8,690 nucleotides of DNA from an uncultured Clostridia bacterium (GCA_946562005.1 CAMNVD010000043.1:1-8690); one strand, 5' to 3'; counted from the first letter of the stretch, positions 1 to 6,352 are shown. A program made the numbers and translations. Notes: generated from the sequence alone by a model not told the origin.

Positions 1-902
1 GTGCAGCTCTTTTGGGGACGGAAAAAGCCCTTTTCTGTCCATCTGGTACTATGAGTAATTTAGTGGCCCTTCTCACGCATTTGCAGCCGGGCAATGAATT
101 TATTATTGATTATCGCAGTCATATTTATCAATATGAGGTAGGGGGATGCGCAGCCCTTGCAGGCGCCATTCCCCATACTGCCCGTGGGGATAGGGGCCAC
201 CTTGCAGTAAGGAATATCGAGGCGGCTATCCGAGAAAAAAATATCCATTATCCAGAGACCAAACTAGTATGCTTGGAAAATACTCATAATCTAGCTGGTG
301 GTACGGTTATGCCGATGCAACAACTAGCAGATGTTTCAGCTTGCGCAAGGGAATATGGGTTAAAAATCCACATGGATGGAGCAAGGCTCTTTAATGCGGC
401 GGCTGCCTTAAGCCTTCCGGCAAAAGAAATTACTCAATATGTGGATACGGTTAATATTTGTCTCTCCAAGGGGCTAGCGGCGCCTGTAGGTAGCCTTCTC
501 TGTGGTACGGAAGCGTTTATCACCAAAGCCCGCAAAAAACGAAAAATGGTGGGCGGCGGTATGCGTCAAGCTGGTTTTTTAGCGGCAGCAGGTATTATTG
601 CGCTAGAAGAAATGACGGGCCGGTTGGCAGAAGACCACGCCTTAGCAAAGAAACTTGCCGTAGCGTTAGCGGACATTCCAGGCATTATCCTTGACCCTAC
701 TCAAGTAGAGACCAATATTGTGAAGATTGATTTGGCAGAAGGTATTTCTGCCAGGGAAATTGTGTCCCGGTTAAAGGCTGATTATGGTGTGCTGTGCGGC
801 ACGGCAGGGAGAAACAGCATTCGTTTTGTTACCCATTATCAAATCAGTGCAGGGGATATTGATACAGCTATCCACGGCATAAAAGATTGCTTGGTGAAAT
901 AG
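1..902 (+). CDS. ltaE: Low-specificity L-threonine aldolase, 5' end cut off by the window edge
   Basis: This is a PLP-dependent fold-type I aldolase that splits L-threonine or L-allo-threonine into glycine and acetaldehyde in the cytoplasm. The frame is open from base 3 with no stop, so the true start lies upstream; roughly 50 N-terminal residues are missing compared with the usual 330-350. An in-frame TTG at base 12 falls inside the conserved stretch ALLGTEKALFCPSGTMSNL and is not a real start. Visible family marks are PSGTMSNL (PLP phosphate contact), SHIYQYE with the ring-stacking His, HMDGARLFNA with the Asp that contacts the pyridine nitrogen, and LSKGLAAPVGS, whose Lys (codon 468-470) should form the internal aldimine. 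The C-terminal domain is complete. The glycosylase gene follows after 40 bases on the same strand, so co-transcription is possible. The related beta-eliminating lyase family is the main alternative. Confidence 0.93.
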   Translation, partial: AALLGTEKALFCPSGTMSNLVALLTHLQPGNEFIIDYRSHIYQYEVGGCAALAGAIPHTARGDRGHLAVRNIEAAIREKNIHYPETKLVCLENTHNLAGGTVMPMQQLADVSACAREYGLKIHMDGARLFNAAAALSLPAKEITQYVDTVNICLSKGLAAPVGSLLCGTEAFITKARKKRKMVGGGMRQAGFLAAAGIIALEEMTGRLAEDHALAKKLAVALADIPGIILDPTQVETNIVKIDLAEGISAREIVSRLKADYGVLCGTAGRNSIRFVTHYQISAGDIDTAIHGIKDCLVK

Positions 903-942
903 CTGGAATCGTAATTCCTAAAACAAGAAAGTAGGAACAACT

Positions 943-1767
943 ATGGAAAAGAAAAATCAAGAGAATGAAGAATTATTTCAGACTTCTTTATTTGGTGAAC
1001 CTGCTGTTAGTTCTGTTGCTAGAGGTAGCGGCAGTAGTCGTGCGTCAGCTAGGGAATCCAGTTCTAGCTGGGGTATGGTGCAGCAAAGGAAAGAGCCTCA
1101 GCCTGTAAGGAAAGTGGATACGGCTGCTCTTAATGAAAAAATAGCGGAAAAAACAAATGTGGGCGGTACAGAAGAACAATGGACGGATTGGCTGGACCGT
1201 TTAATGCACTGTGAAAAGTGCGGTTTATGTAAAACCAGAACTAAGGTAGTAAAAAATCCGTGGCAAGCTAGTGCCAAAGTTGTCATGTTGGGTGAAGCTC
1301 CTGGCGGACAGGAAGACTTGCAGGGACAGCCTTTCGTAGGACAAGCTGGGGGGATTCTTACAGAGTTTTTGGAGTTGGCTGGTCTTAACAGGGAAGATTT
1401 GTATATCGCTAATACCCTGAAATGTCGACCGGTGCGTCCCTCTAATCGAGGCATCTATGGCAACTATGCCAATCGGAAGCCGGCACCAGAAGAAACAGCA
1501 GCCTGCAAGCCTATTCTTATTGAGGAGTTGAAGCTGACAGGGGCGAAATATATGGTAACCTTAGGCGCTGTAGCTCTTAGTTGGGTGTTGCAAAAACCTG
1601 CTTCTATTACCGCTATGGCAGGAAAGCCTTTTTACAGTCAGTGGTTGGGTATGTGGGTATTCCCTATTTATCATCCGGCAGCGCTTATTTATGACGCTAG
1701 CAAAAAGGCAACCTATTTGCAGCACATGGCGAAGCTCAAAGTATGGCTTGCAGAAAATTTAGAGTAA
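943..1767 (+). CDS. Family-4 uracil-DNA glycosylase with an iron-sulfur cluster and a long disordered N-terminus
   Basis: The enzyme should excise uracil from DNA at the start of base-excision repair. Of 274 residues, about 1-75 are Ser/Gln/Glu-rich and look disordered; the catalytic domain covers about 80-272. It has GEAPGGQED (117-125, active-site loop), GQPFVGQAG (128-136, uracil pocket) and HPAALIY (244-250, the conserved His loop). Likely [4Fe-4S] ligands are C90 and C93 (CEKC), C161 (KCRP) and C188 (TAAC); C96 is extra. The stretch between C161 and C188 has 26 residues, about 10 more than typical members as I remember them. QTSLF at 13-17 resembles a sliding-clamp-binding pentapeptide. 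The ATG at 943 has a modest Shine-Dalgarno (AGTAGGA, 929-935); a later start at M45 lacks a good site. The gene sits between the aldolase and coaD, with 42 bases before coaD. Older databases may call this family phage SPO1 DNA polymerase-related. Confidence 0.93.
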   Translation: MEKKNQENEELFQTSLFGEPAVSSVARGSGSSRASARESSSSWGMVQQRKEPQPVRKVDTAALNEKIAEKTNVGGTEEQWTDWLDRLMHCEKCGLCKTRTKVVKNPWQASAKVVMLGEAPGGQEDLQGQPFVGQAGGILTEFLELAGLNREDLYIANTLKCRPVRPSNRGIYGNYANRKPAPEETAACKPILIEELKLTGAKYMVTLGAVALSWVLQKPASITAMAGKPFYSQWLGMWVFPIYHPAALIYDASKKATYLQHMAKLKVWLAENLE

Positions 1768-1809
1768 AGAAGTGTAATAGAATCTTAATGAATAAAAGAG
1801 GGTGACGCT

Positions 1810-2304
1810 ATGACCGTGGCGGTGTATGCCGGGACCTTTGACCCCATTACATATGGACATATTGATATTGCAGTGCGGGCGGCCAAGCTTTTTGATAGGG
1901 TTATCGTGGCAGTAGCGGAGGAGACCTATAAGGAAAACTATTTTTCCATTGCTGAACGATTGTATTTGATGAAGCAATGCTTTGCTGCCTATGATAAAAT
2001 CGAGGCTAGCGCTTTTCCTGGTCTTTTAGTAGCCTATGCTCGGGAACAGGGGGCTAGTGTGATTATCCGTGGTATGCGGGCCGTTTCTGACTTTGAAATG
2101 GAATTTCAAATGGCAGCTATGAATCGGAAACTGGATGAACAGATTGAAACTATCTTTTTGCCTGCCCAAAATCAAAATACCTTTATCAGTTCTAGCATTA
2201 TTAAGAAAACCTTTATTGCCGGTGGCAGTGTGCAGGGTCTGGTGCCGCCAGTGGTGGAGGATGCGCTGATGAAGAGGAAACAAGGGAAGTCCATCCTTCC
2301 CTAG
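1810..2304 (+). CDS. coaD: Pantetheine-phosphate adenylyltransferase (CoaD)
   Basis: CoaD transfers AMP from ATP to 4'-phosphopantetheine, giving dephospho-CoA, the penultimate step of coenzyme A synthesis. The 164-residue length is normal for the bacterial hexameric enzyme. The nucleotidyltransferase signature is AGTFDPITYGHIDI (7-20), with the T/HxGH motif at T14-Y-G-H17. Other family blocks are IIRGMRAVSDFEMEFQMAAMN (85-105), F125-ISSS-129 and the C-terminal GGSVQGLVPPVVEDAL (138-153). The ATG at 1810 is preceded by GAGGGTGA (1797-1804). In many Firmicutes coaD follows rsmD; here it follows a uracil-DNA glycosylase gene. A 7-bp hairpin (2283-2289 with 2296-2302) covers the last codons but has no T-run after it. 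Confidence 0.97.
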   Translation: MTVAVYAGTFDPITYGHIDIAVRAAKLFDRVIVAVAEETYKENYFSIAERLYLMKQCFAAYDKIEASAFPGLLVAYAREQGASVIIRGMRAVSDFEMEFQMAAMNRKLDEQIETIFLPAQNQNTFISSSIIKKTFIAGGSVQGLVPPVVEDALMKRKQGKSILP

Positions 2305-2356
2305 TCGGATATGATTAATCAACCTGTTTTCCATAAAAAAGAAAAAATTTAAAAAA

Positions 2357-2396
2357 TTGACAAAAAAAGAAACTTTTTCCATTCTTTTTTCGTCAA
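2357..2396. repeat. Long AT-rich inverted repeat downstream of coaD
   Basis: Bases 2357-2371 (TTGACAAAAAAAGAA) pair with 2382-2396 (TTCTTTTTTCGTCAA) at 14 of 15 positions, leaving a 10-base loop. The single mismatch is A2362 against C2391. On the plus strand no T-run follows the stem; on the minus strand the stem is followed by TTTTTTAAATTTTTT, which is terminator-like, although no leftward gene reads into it. It could be a weak transcription stop after coaD, an mRNA 3'-end stabiliser or a protein site. The structure is seen directly; its role is inferred. Confidence 0.5.
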
Positions 2397-2493
2397 AAAT
2401 AGATATGGGTTATGCTCATATTTATTTTTATTTAAACAATAGGTATCTTGAGAGATTTTCCAATATCTTTCTTGTGAAAATATGGCAATTTTA

Positions 2494-2522
2494 TTGAACA
2501 ATAAATAACATCTTGATACAAT
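2494..2522 (+). promoter_or_regulatory. Sigma-A-type promoter of the transglutaminase/SLH gene
   Basis: TTGAAC (2494-2499) and TACAAT (2517-2522) are separated by exactly 17 bases, and TG at 2514-2515 adds an extended -10 element. Transcription would begin near base 2529, giving a 5' leader of about 40 bases before the GTG start. No competing hexamer pair of this quality is visible in 2305-2569, which is otherwise very AT-rich. Confidence 0.68.
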
Positions 2523-2569
2523 ATAAGGACAAAGTAAAAAGAAAAAGGAAGCAGAGGAGGTAAGCATAG

Positions 2570-4231
2570 GTGAAACGGCGTAATATTTTTTTTAATCTTT
2601 GTCTTATGCTTGCCGCATTATTATTATTTTTTGGTGTTCGAGCTGCAAAAGCCAGTGCCATAGACACTATCTCGGCCGATGGCAGACAATCGGCTTCCGG
2701 TGTTACTCAAAAAGCCGAAACTGTTACAGCGGTATTTCAAAAGGAAAATGGTTTTACTTATACCGTAATCCATCAGATTATCATAGAAAATAATACGTCA
2801 AATACTGCACGGAATATTCAGATTTCTGTGCCAGCTTTCCCCAAGCAGCAGCCTATTTATCAAGAAATCCGTGAGGTAGAATATAATCCAGAACCGCAAT
2901 CTTTTTTAGTTGATGAGGATGGTAATGAGACTGCTTCTTATACCATTGAAAGCTTAGCGCCGGGGGAACGACAAATCTTGGAACAGCGGATTATTGTAGA
3001 TAATTATAAGGGTAGCTATCAAATTAATGCTAACGCTGTTTCTGCTGATTATCAGGGGTATGACGGTATAGACCCACGGTATTTACAGCCTGAACCGGGT
3101 ATTGAGTCTGATCATAAGGAGATTTTGCAATATGCTAAGGAAACCATTGGTAAGGAAAACAATCCTTATCTCATTGCACGGAAATTGTTCGCTGATGTGA
3201 ATTTGTATCTCACTTATCAAGACGGGGAAAATGCCAACAAAGGTGCGCTCAATGCTTTAAGAACAGGGGAAGGTGTGTGTCAGGAATACACCAATTTATT
3301 TGTAGCTTCCCTTCGGGCGGTAGGGATTCCTGCTCGGGTTCAGGTAGGATATTTATATAATTCTACCCAGCATACGGGAGAACCTTATATATTAGAATCT
3401 GGTTATCTGAATGGTGATTTGCTTTCTCACAGTTGGGCAGAGTTTTATTTGCCGGATATTGGCTGGGTAATTGCAGACCCTACCTTTACCTATACTATCA
3501 AAAATGGGGATAAAGATGTAAAACTGGTAGATTGGAGTTACTTTGGACGGATTGCCGCTGAGCGGAGTTATTTGTTCTGGACAGAGCAGAATCCTAATGA
3601 AACTGCTGGTTCTTATTCTTATACGGATGCTCCTGTAGATGTAAAGTTTCATGCAATTATTGCGTTGGGGGACCGTTATTCTCCCTTTACAGATATCGGT
3701 CATCACTGGGCACGGGAAAGTATCTTGTCGTTGTCCCAGGACCGGATTCTTACTGGGAAGGCGCCAGGACATTTCGGGGTAAATGATTTAGTAACCAGAG
3801 ATGAATTAGCGGCTGTTATCGTGCGGACGTTGGCGGCAACGAACCAGGAGCGGCCAAATGTAGGGACAACCTTTAATTATACAGATATCAATACCGGATA
3901 CTGGGCGTTTAATGATATCTTTCAGGCGTCGTTAAAGGGCTTTTTATACGGCTATCCGGATGGTACTTTTGGTGTGGGGAAGCCTGTTACCCGGGCAGAG
4001 ATGGCTGCTATCCTAGTGCGGTTGTTTAACTTGGAGGATAATTCGTCGGCGCCTTCTGTTTTTACCGATTTGGATACGCCAGGACAGCAATGGGCGAAGC
4101 AGAGTATTGTGCTATTAGAACATAAAAACTTTGTTGCCGGCCGCGGAGATGGTAAGTTTGCGCCTGGTGAATATGTGACTCGTGGGGAAATGGCAGCGTT
4201 TATCAGTAAGGCGTTGTATAGTGATAAATAG
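2570..4231 (+). CDS. Secreted transglutaminase-like cysteine protein with three C-terminal SLH domains
   Basis: This is a predicted cell-surface protein of 553 residues. Residues 1-30 form a signal peptide: basic MKRR, a hydrophobic core about 6-23, and a likely cut after AKASA. Residues about 45-165 look like a beta-sandwich. A transglutaminase-like (papain-fold) domain spans about 180-310, with the probable triad C237 (GEGVCQEY), H287 (LLSHSWAEFY) and D303 (VIADPTF). Such bacterial domains act as proteases, peptidases or cross-linking enzymes; the substrate cannot be read here. Three SLH domains follow (about 371-421, 437-486 and 498-549), each ending in a TRAE-type motif (VTRDELA, VTRAEMA, VTRGEMA), which bind secondary cell-wall polymers or modified peptidoglycan. 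The GTG start is supported by GAGGAGG (2554-2560), nine bases upstream, and by the signal peptide. The gene has its own promoter. All triad residues are present, so it is probably active. Confidence 0.93.
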   Translation: MKRRNIFFNLCLMLAALLLFFGVRAAKASAIDTISADGRQSASGVTQKAETVTAVFQKENGFTYTVIHQIIIENNTSNTARNIQISVPAFPKQQPIYQEIREVEYNPEPQSFLVDEDGNETASYTIESLAPGERQILEQRIIVDNYKGSYQINANAVSADYQGYDGIDPRYLQPEPGIESDHKEILQYAKETIGKENNPYLIARKLFADVNLYLTYQDGENANKGALNALRTGEGVCQEYTNLFVASLRAVGIPARVQVGYLYNSTQHTGEPYILESGYLNGDLLSHSWAEFYLPDIGWVIADPTFTYTIKNGDKDVKLVDWSYFGRIAAERSYLFWTEQNPNETAGSYSYTDAPVDVKFHAIIALGDRYSPFTDIGHHWARESILSLSQDRILTGKAPGHFGVNDLVTRDELAAVIVRTLAATNQERPNVGTTFNYTDINTGYWAFNDIFQASLKGFLYGYPDGTFGVGKPVTRAEMAAILVRLFNLEDNSSAPSVFTDLDTPGQQWAKQSIVLLEHKNFVAGRGDGKFAPGEYVTRGEMAAFISKALYSDK

Positions 4232-4333
4232 AAATTTCCCATAAAAAGAATGTGAGAAAAAGGATATAAACTGTCGTAACACGCATAGATTATAGAGACG
4301 ATAGGAAAGAAACCGTTTGTAGGAGGCGTGAAT
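4232..4333 (+). other. Short gap between the SLH gene and the tandem-HTH gene
   Basis: The 102 bases hold no clear terminator. TAGATTATAG (4286-4295) could supply a -10 element, but no well-placed -35 accompanies it. The HTH gene may therefore be read through from the SLH gene or use a weak or activator-dependent promoter. Confidence 0.3.
4321..4326 (+). promoter_or_regulatory. Ribosome binding site that sets the tandem-HTH start
   Basis: A consensus AGGAGG lies seven bases before the ATG at 4334, but only one base before the in-frame GTG at 4328. The spacing therefore selects ATG 4334 over the longer reading. Confidence 0.85.
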
Positions 4334-4753
4334 ATGACAGAGAAATCCAGAGGTGCAAGAGGCCGTGCCAATGTTTGCAAGACAAAAACTAGCAAGGACT
4401 TGAAACAGGAAGAAAAAGAGTACCTTTCTTTAAAAGAAGTCGCTGCTATGTCAGGGGTAAGTTATGGTGCCGTGAAGCGGGATATTGACCATGGTAGTTT
4501 ATCTGCTTACCATATCGGCAGAAAATATTTTGTAGCAAAAGATGCGGCAGCTGCATATAGCCTGGTCCATCAGGGAGAAGGGCAGGCAGAGGGTTATACC
4601 ATTCGGCAGATTATGGAAAAAATCCCTCTGAGCTATGCTTTTTTAATCGAATTAGTAAAGACCAAAAAACTGCCCGCTGTAAAAGTAGGCAGGCAATATA
4701 TTATTCCTTACGATGCTTTTGCCGCTTTTATGGCAGAAAATAAAATCCAATAA
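4334..4753 (+). CDS. Small protein with two tandem excisionase/MerR-type helix-turn-helix units
   Basis: This is a predicted DNA-binding protein of 139 residues with unknown target. After a basic, Lys/Arg-rich tail (1-29) it has two similar units. Unit one (about 30-77) contains YLSLKEVAAMSGVSYGAVKR followed by G54-SLSAYHIGRKYFV. Unit two (about 88-135) contains YTIRQIMEKIPLSYAFLIEL followed by K112-LPAVKVGRQYII. Each has the helix-turn-helix plus the 'G/K-x-L-x-A-x-x-x-GR-x-Y' wing typical of the HTH_17/excisionase fold, suggesting an internal duplication. No recombinase, phage or transposon gene is nearby, so a transcription-factor role is more likely than excision. The next gene, a Bfd-like ferredoxin, starts 26 bases later and probably shares its mRNA. 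The family assignment is fairly sure; the function is not. Confidence 0.8.
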   Translation: MTEKSRGARGRANVCKTKTSKDLKQEEKEYLSLKEVAAMSGVSYGAVKRDIDHGSLSAYHIGRKYFVAKDAAAAYSLVHQGEGQAEGYTIRQIMEKIPLSYAFLIELVKTKKLPAVKVGRQYIIPYDAFAAFMAENKIQ

Positions 4754-4771
4754 AAACATAGCAGGATAGAG

Positions 4772-4783
4772 ATGAACCAATGA
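4772..4783 (+). other. Three-codon leader ORF overlapping the Bfd-like gene start
   Basis: ATG AAC CAA TGA encodes Met-Asn-Gln. AGGA (4763-4766) lies five bases upstream, well placed for this ATG but 13 bases from the ATG of the ferredoxin gene at 4780. The leader's stop TGA overlaps that start as ATGA, the arrangement used for translational coupling. It may be chance; only the geometry is seen. Confidence 0.3.
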
Positions 4784-4995
4784 GAGAAGGAAAAATCGTT
4801 TGTTCTTGTCGCCATATTACAGTAGGGCATATTACCCAAGCTGTTGTCGCTGGGGCAAGAAGCTTTACAGAAGTACAAAGAGAAATTGGTGTTGCACGTT
4901 CTTGTTGCCGCTGCCGAGAATACGCAGAGAATGTCTTTGCCGCTATCCTAGCAGAATATGAACAAAGCCAAAAGAAAGAGCCTAGATTGTTCTAG
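4780..4995 (+). CDS. Stand-alone Bfd-like [2Fe-2S] protein
   Basis: This 71-residue protein consists of one BFD-like [2Fe-2S] domain. Cys ligands C8, C10, C42 and C45 give C-x-C-x31-C-x2-C, the same spacing I recall for Escherichia coli bacterioferritin-associated ferredoxin. C43 is an extra cysteine inside the second pair (SCCRC). Bfd releases iron from bacterioferritin by electron transfer; similar domains also occur in NirB, NifU and amino-acid oxidoreductases. No bacterioferritin gene is in the window, so the partner is unknown. ATG 4780 is the only Met start in frame and its own Shine-Dalgarno is poor, which may mean coupling to the short leader ORF at 4772. The C-terminal codons and the stop form part of the terminator hairpin. 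Co-transcription with the upstream tandem-HTH gene is likely. Confidence 0.88.
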   Translation: MREGKIVCSCRHITVGHITQAVVAGARSFTEVQREIGVARSCCRCREYAENVFAAILAEYEQSQKKEPRLF

Positions 4996-5012
4996 GCTCT
5001 TTTTATATTTTT
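4975..5012. terminator. Strong intrinsic terminator, probably bidirectional
   Basis: AAAGAGCCTAGA (4975-4986) pairs perfectly with TCTAGGCTCTTT (4991-5002) around a TTGT loop, and T-rich DNA follows (5000-5013). Read leftward, the same stem is followed by CTTTT, so it can also stop the convergent dehydrogenase transcript. The Bfd-like gene's TAG stop (4993-4995) lies in the right arm. Confidence 0.9.
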
Positions 5013-5020
5013 TATTAGGA

Positions 5021-6004
5021 TTATTTTTGTTTTGCTTCTGGGTTGAGGCAGTTAGGTGGCATTTCTCCTTTTAGGACGGCGATGATGTTTCTAGCCGCAG
5101 TGAGCCCCATATTTACTCTAGTCTCATAGGTGGCGCTGCCGATGTGGGGTGCCATTACCAAGTTGGAGAGTTTTTCTAAGCCTGGCGTAACATAGGGTTC
5201 GTTTTCAAAGACATCAATGCCAGCGCCGGCAATAACCTTGTTTTCCAGAGCCCAGATAAGGTCTTGAGTGTTGATGAGCTGTCCTCGTGCAGTGTTGATG
5301 AGAATGGCTGTGGGTTTCATCATTTCCAGCTGTGGTTTAGAAATCAGATATTTGGTTTCCGGGGTGGCCGGCGCATGAATGGAGATAATATCGCTTTTTT
5401 GCAGCAAGGTATCCAGGTCAGTGAAGATAGCTCCTGTTTCTTGTTCTAGCTCCGGTTTGGGGCTGTGGGCGGTGTAGAGTATGGGCATAGCAAAGCCTTT
5501 TGCCATGCGTATCATGGCGCTGCCGATGCGTCCGGCGCCGATAACGCCTAATGTTTTCCCGGTGATTTCCTGTCCTAGGTAACCGAAAGGCGACCAGCTG
5601 TCCATCTTTCCTGTGCGGCAGACAGCGTCCATGGCAGGGATATTGCGTGCTACAGCGAAGATAAGGGCCCAGGCAGTTTCTGCCGTGGCGATATTGAGGA
5701 CACCCGGTGTGTTGCTCAGGTAAATGCCTCGCTCTGTAGCAGCAGGAATATCTAAGTTTTCGAAGCCTACAGCAAAGTTAGCGATGATTTTTGCTTTGTT
5801 GCAGCAGTCCAGCACCTCTGGGGTAAACTTATCATAAAACATAGAAAGGATGGCGTCTTTATCACGAACAGCGGCTTTGAGTTGTTCGGGGGTGAGGGCG
5901 TCTTCTATTTCGTTATAGGTGACGGTGCAGTGCTCCTCCAGTAGGTCGATGGCAGGCTGGGGAATCTTTCTGGTAATATAAACATGGTATGGTTTTGCAG
6001 TCAT
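5021..6004 (-). CDS. D-isomer-specific 2-hydroxyacid dehydrogenase (glyoxylate/hydroxypyruvate reductase-like)
   Basis: This is an NAD(P)-dependent cytoplasmic enzyme that interconverts a 2-oxoacid and its D-2-hydroxyacid. Its 327 residues are the normal length. The catalytic domain is split (about 1-100 and 290-327) around a Rossmann domain with GAGRIG (156-161). The triad is R240 (NTARG), E269 (FENEP) and H287 (APHIGSAT). Substrate-loop residues VGFENLDIPAAT (79-90) and NTPGVLNIATAETA (98-111) resemble the glyoxylate reductase group (GyaR/GhrB), but glyoxylate, hydroxypyruvate or another small 2-oxoacid would all fit. The stretch after the dinucleotide loop, YTAHSPKPELE, lacks the usual acidic residue at strand 2, so NADPH use is possible. 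The frame runs back to base 6076, but ATG 6004 is chosen because AAAGGAGA (6018-6011) sits seven bases upstream and the family's N-terminus begins there. The gene is convergent with the Bfd-like gene and appears monocistronic. Confidence 0.93.
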   Translation of the reverse strand: MTAKPYHVYITRKIPQPAIDLLEEHCTVTYNEIEDALTPEQLKAAVRDKDAILSMFYDKFTPEVLDCCNKAKIIANFAVGFENLDIPAATERGIYLSNTPGVLNIATAETAWALIFAVARNIPAMDAVCRTGKMDSWSPFGYLGQEITGKTLGVIGAGRIGSAMIRMAKGFAMPILYTAHSPKPELEQETGAIFTDLDTLLQKSDIISIHAPATPETKYLISKPQLEMMKPTAILINTARGQLINTQDLIWALENKVIAGAGIDVFENEPYVTPGLEKLSNLVMAPHIGSATYETRVNMGLTAARNIIAVLKGEMPPNCLNPEAKQK

Positions 6005-6047
6005 TTCGGTTCTCCTTTCCGGTTGATAAAATGGTTTTGTTGCTTCT

Positions 6048-6076
6048 ATTATAAAAGGATTTTCTCTGGGATACAA
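6048..6076 (-). promoter_or_regulatory. Promoter of the 2-hydroxyacid dehydrogenase gene
   Basis: On the minus strand a perfect TATAAT (6053-6048) follows TTGTAT (6076-6071) with a 17-base spacer. The -35 matches consensus at only three positions. Transcription would begin near 6041, about 37 bases before the ATG. Its position also argues against the longer reading frame that begins at 6076. Confidence 0.6.
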
Positions 6077-6181
6077 TGGAAGGCTAAAAATAAATTTTAC
6101 AGATAAATTTTGTGCTGATAGGGCTGAACAGCAGATATGCTTTGAGGATTTTTTGAGGAAATTATTTTTTTATGAGAAAAG

Positions 6182-6196
6182 TTTAGTGCTACTAAA
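6182..6196. repeat. Dyad TTTAGT-3-ACTAAA
   Basis: A perfect 6-base inverted repeat with a 3-base spacer, of the size used by dimeric repressors. It lies about 106 bases upstream of the dehydrogenase -35 box and 117 bases before the rightward promoter. The 6-3-6 layout is the same as the dyad at 6365-6379. A protein-binding role is inferred only. Confidence 0.35.
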
Positions 6197-6312
6197 TTAA
6201 AAAGGTGACTTAACTTTCATTCTCTTTTTATTTCTTAAGAAAATGATAGTAGAAACCAAGGTAAATAGGTTGCCGTCTGAAAAATTAAAATCTGTGGTTT
6301 TAGAAAAAAATA

Positions 6313-6342
6313 TTGACATTTCTTGTAGTTTATTGTTAAATA
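6313..6342 (+). promoter_or_regulatory. Candidate promoter of the regulator-potAB operon
   Basis: A perfect TTGACA (6313-6318) is followed after 17 bases by TTAAAT (6336-6341), or after 18 by TAAATA (6337-6342). Transcription would start near 6349 and leave a 5' leader of about 217 bases, which would contain the GTTTA cluster and the palindromic element. The -35 is excellent and the -10 mediocre, fitting a regulated promoter. Confidence 0.55.
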
Positions 6343-6352
6343 TTATGTGTTG

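Noticed and set aside
1098..1454. Minus-strand 118-residue frame opposite the glycosylase
   Set aside because: It lies wholly inside a well-supported gene, has no family motif and no ribosome site.
2283..2302. Hairpin at the end of coaD as its intrinsic terminator
   Set aside because: The stem has only 7 bp and no T-run follows it, so termination is not supported.
3952..4395. Minus-strand 147-residue frame across the SLH gene end
   Set aside because: It is antisense to SLH-coding DNA and the next gene's start, has no motif and is explained as a shadow.
4334..4753. Phage excisionase indicating a prophage or integrative element
   Set aside because: There is no integrase, attachment-site repeat or other mobile gene in the window; the fold alone is not enough.
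6005..6076. N-terminal extension of the 2-hydroxyacid dehydrogenase to 351 residues
   Set aside because: The added 24 residues cover the -10 box and Shine-Dalgarno, and the family's N-terminus begins at ATG 6004.
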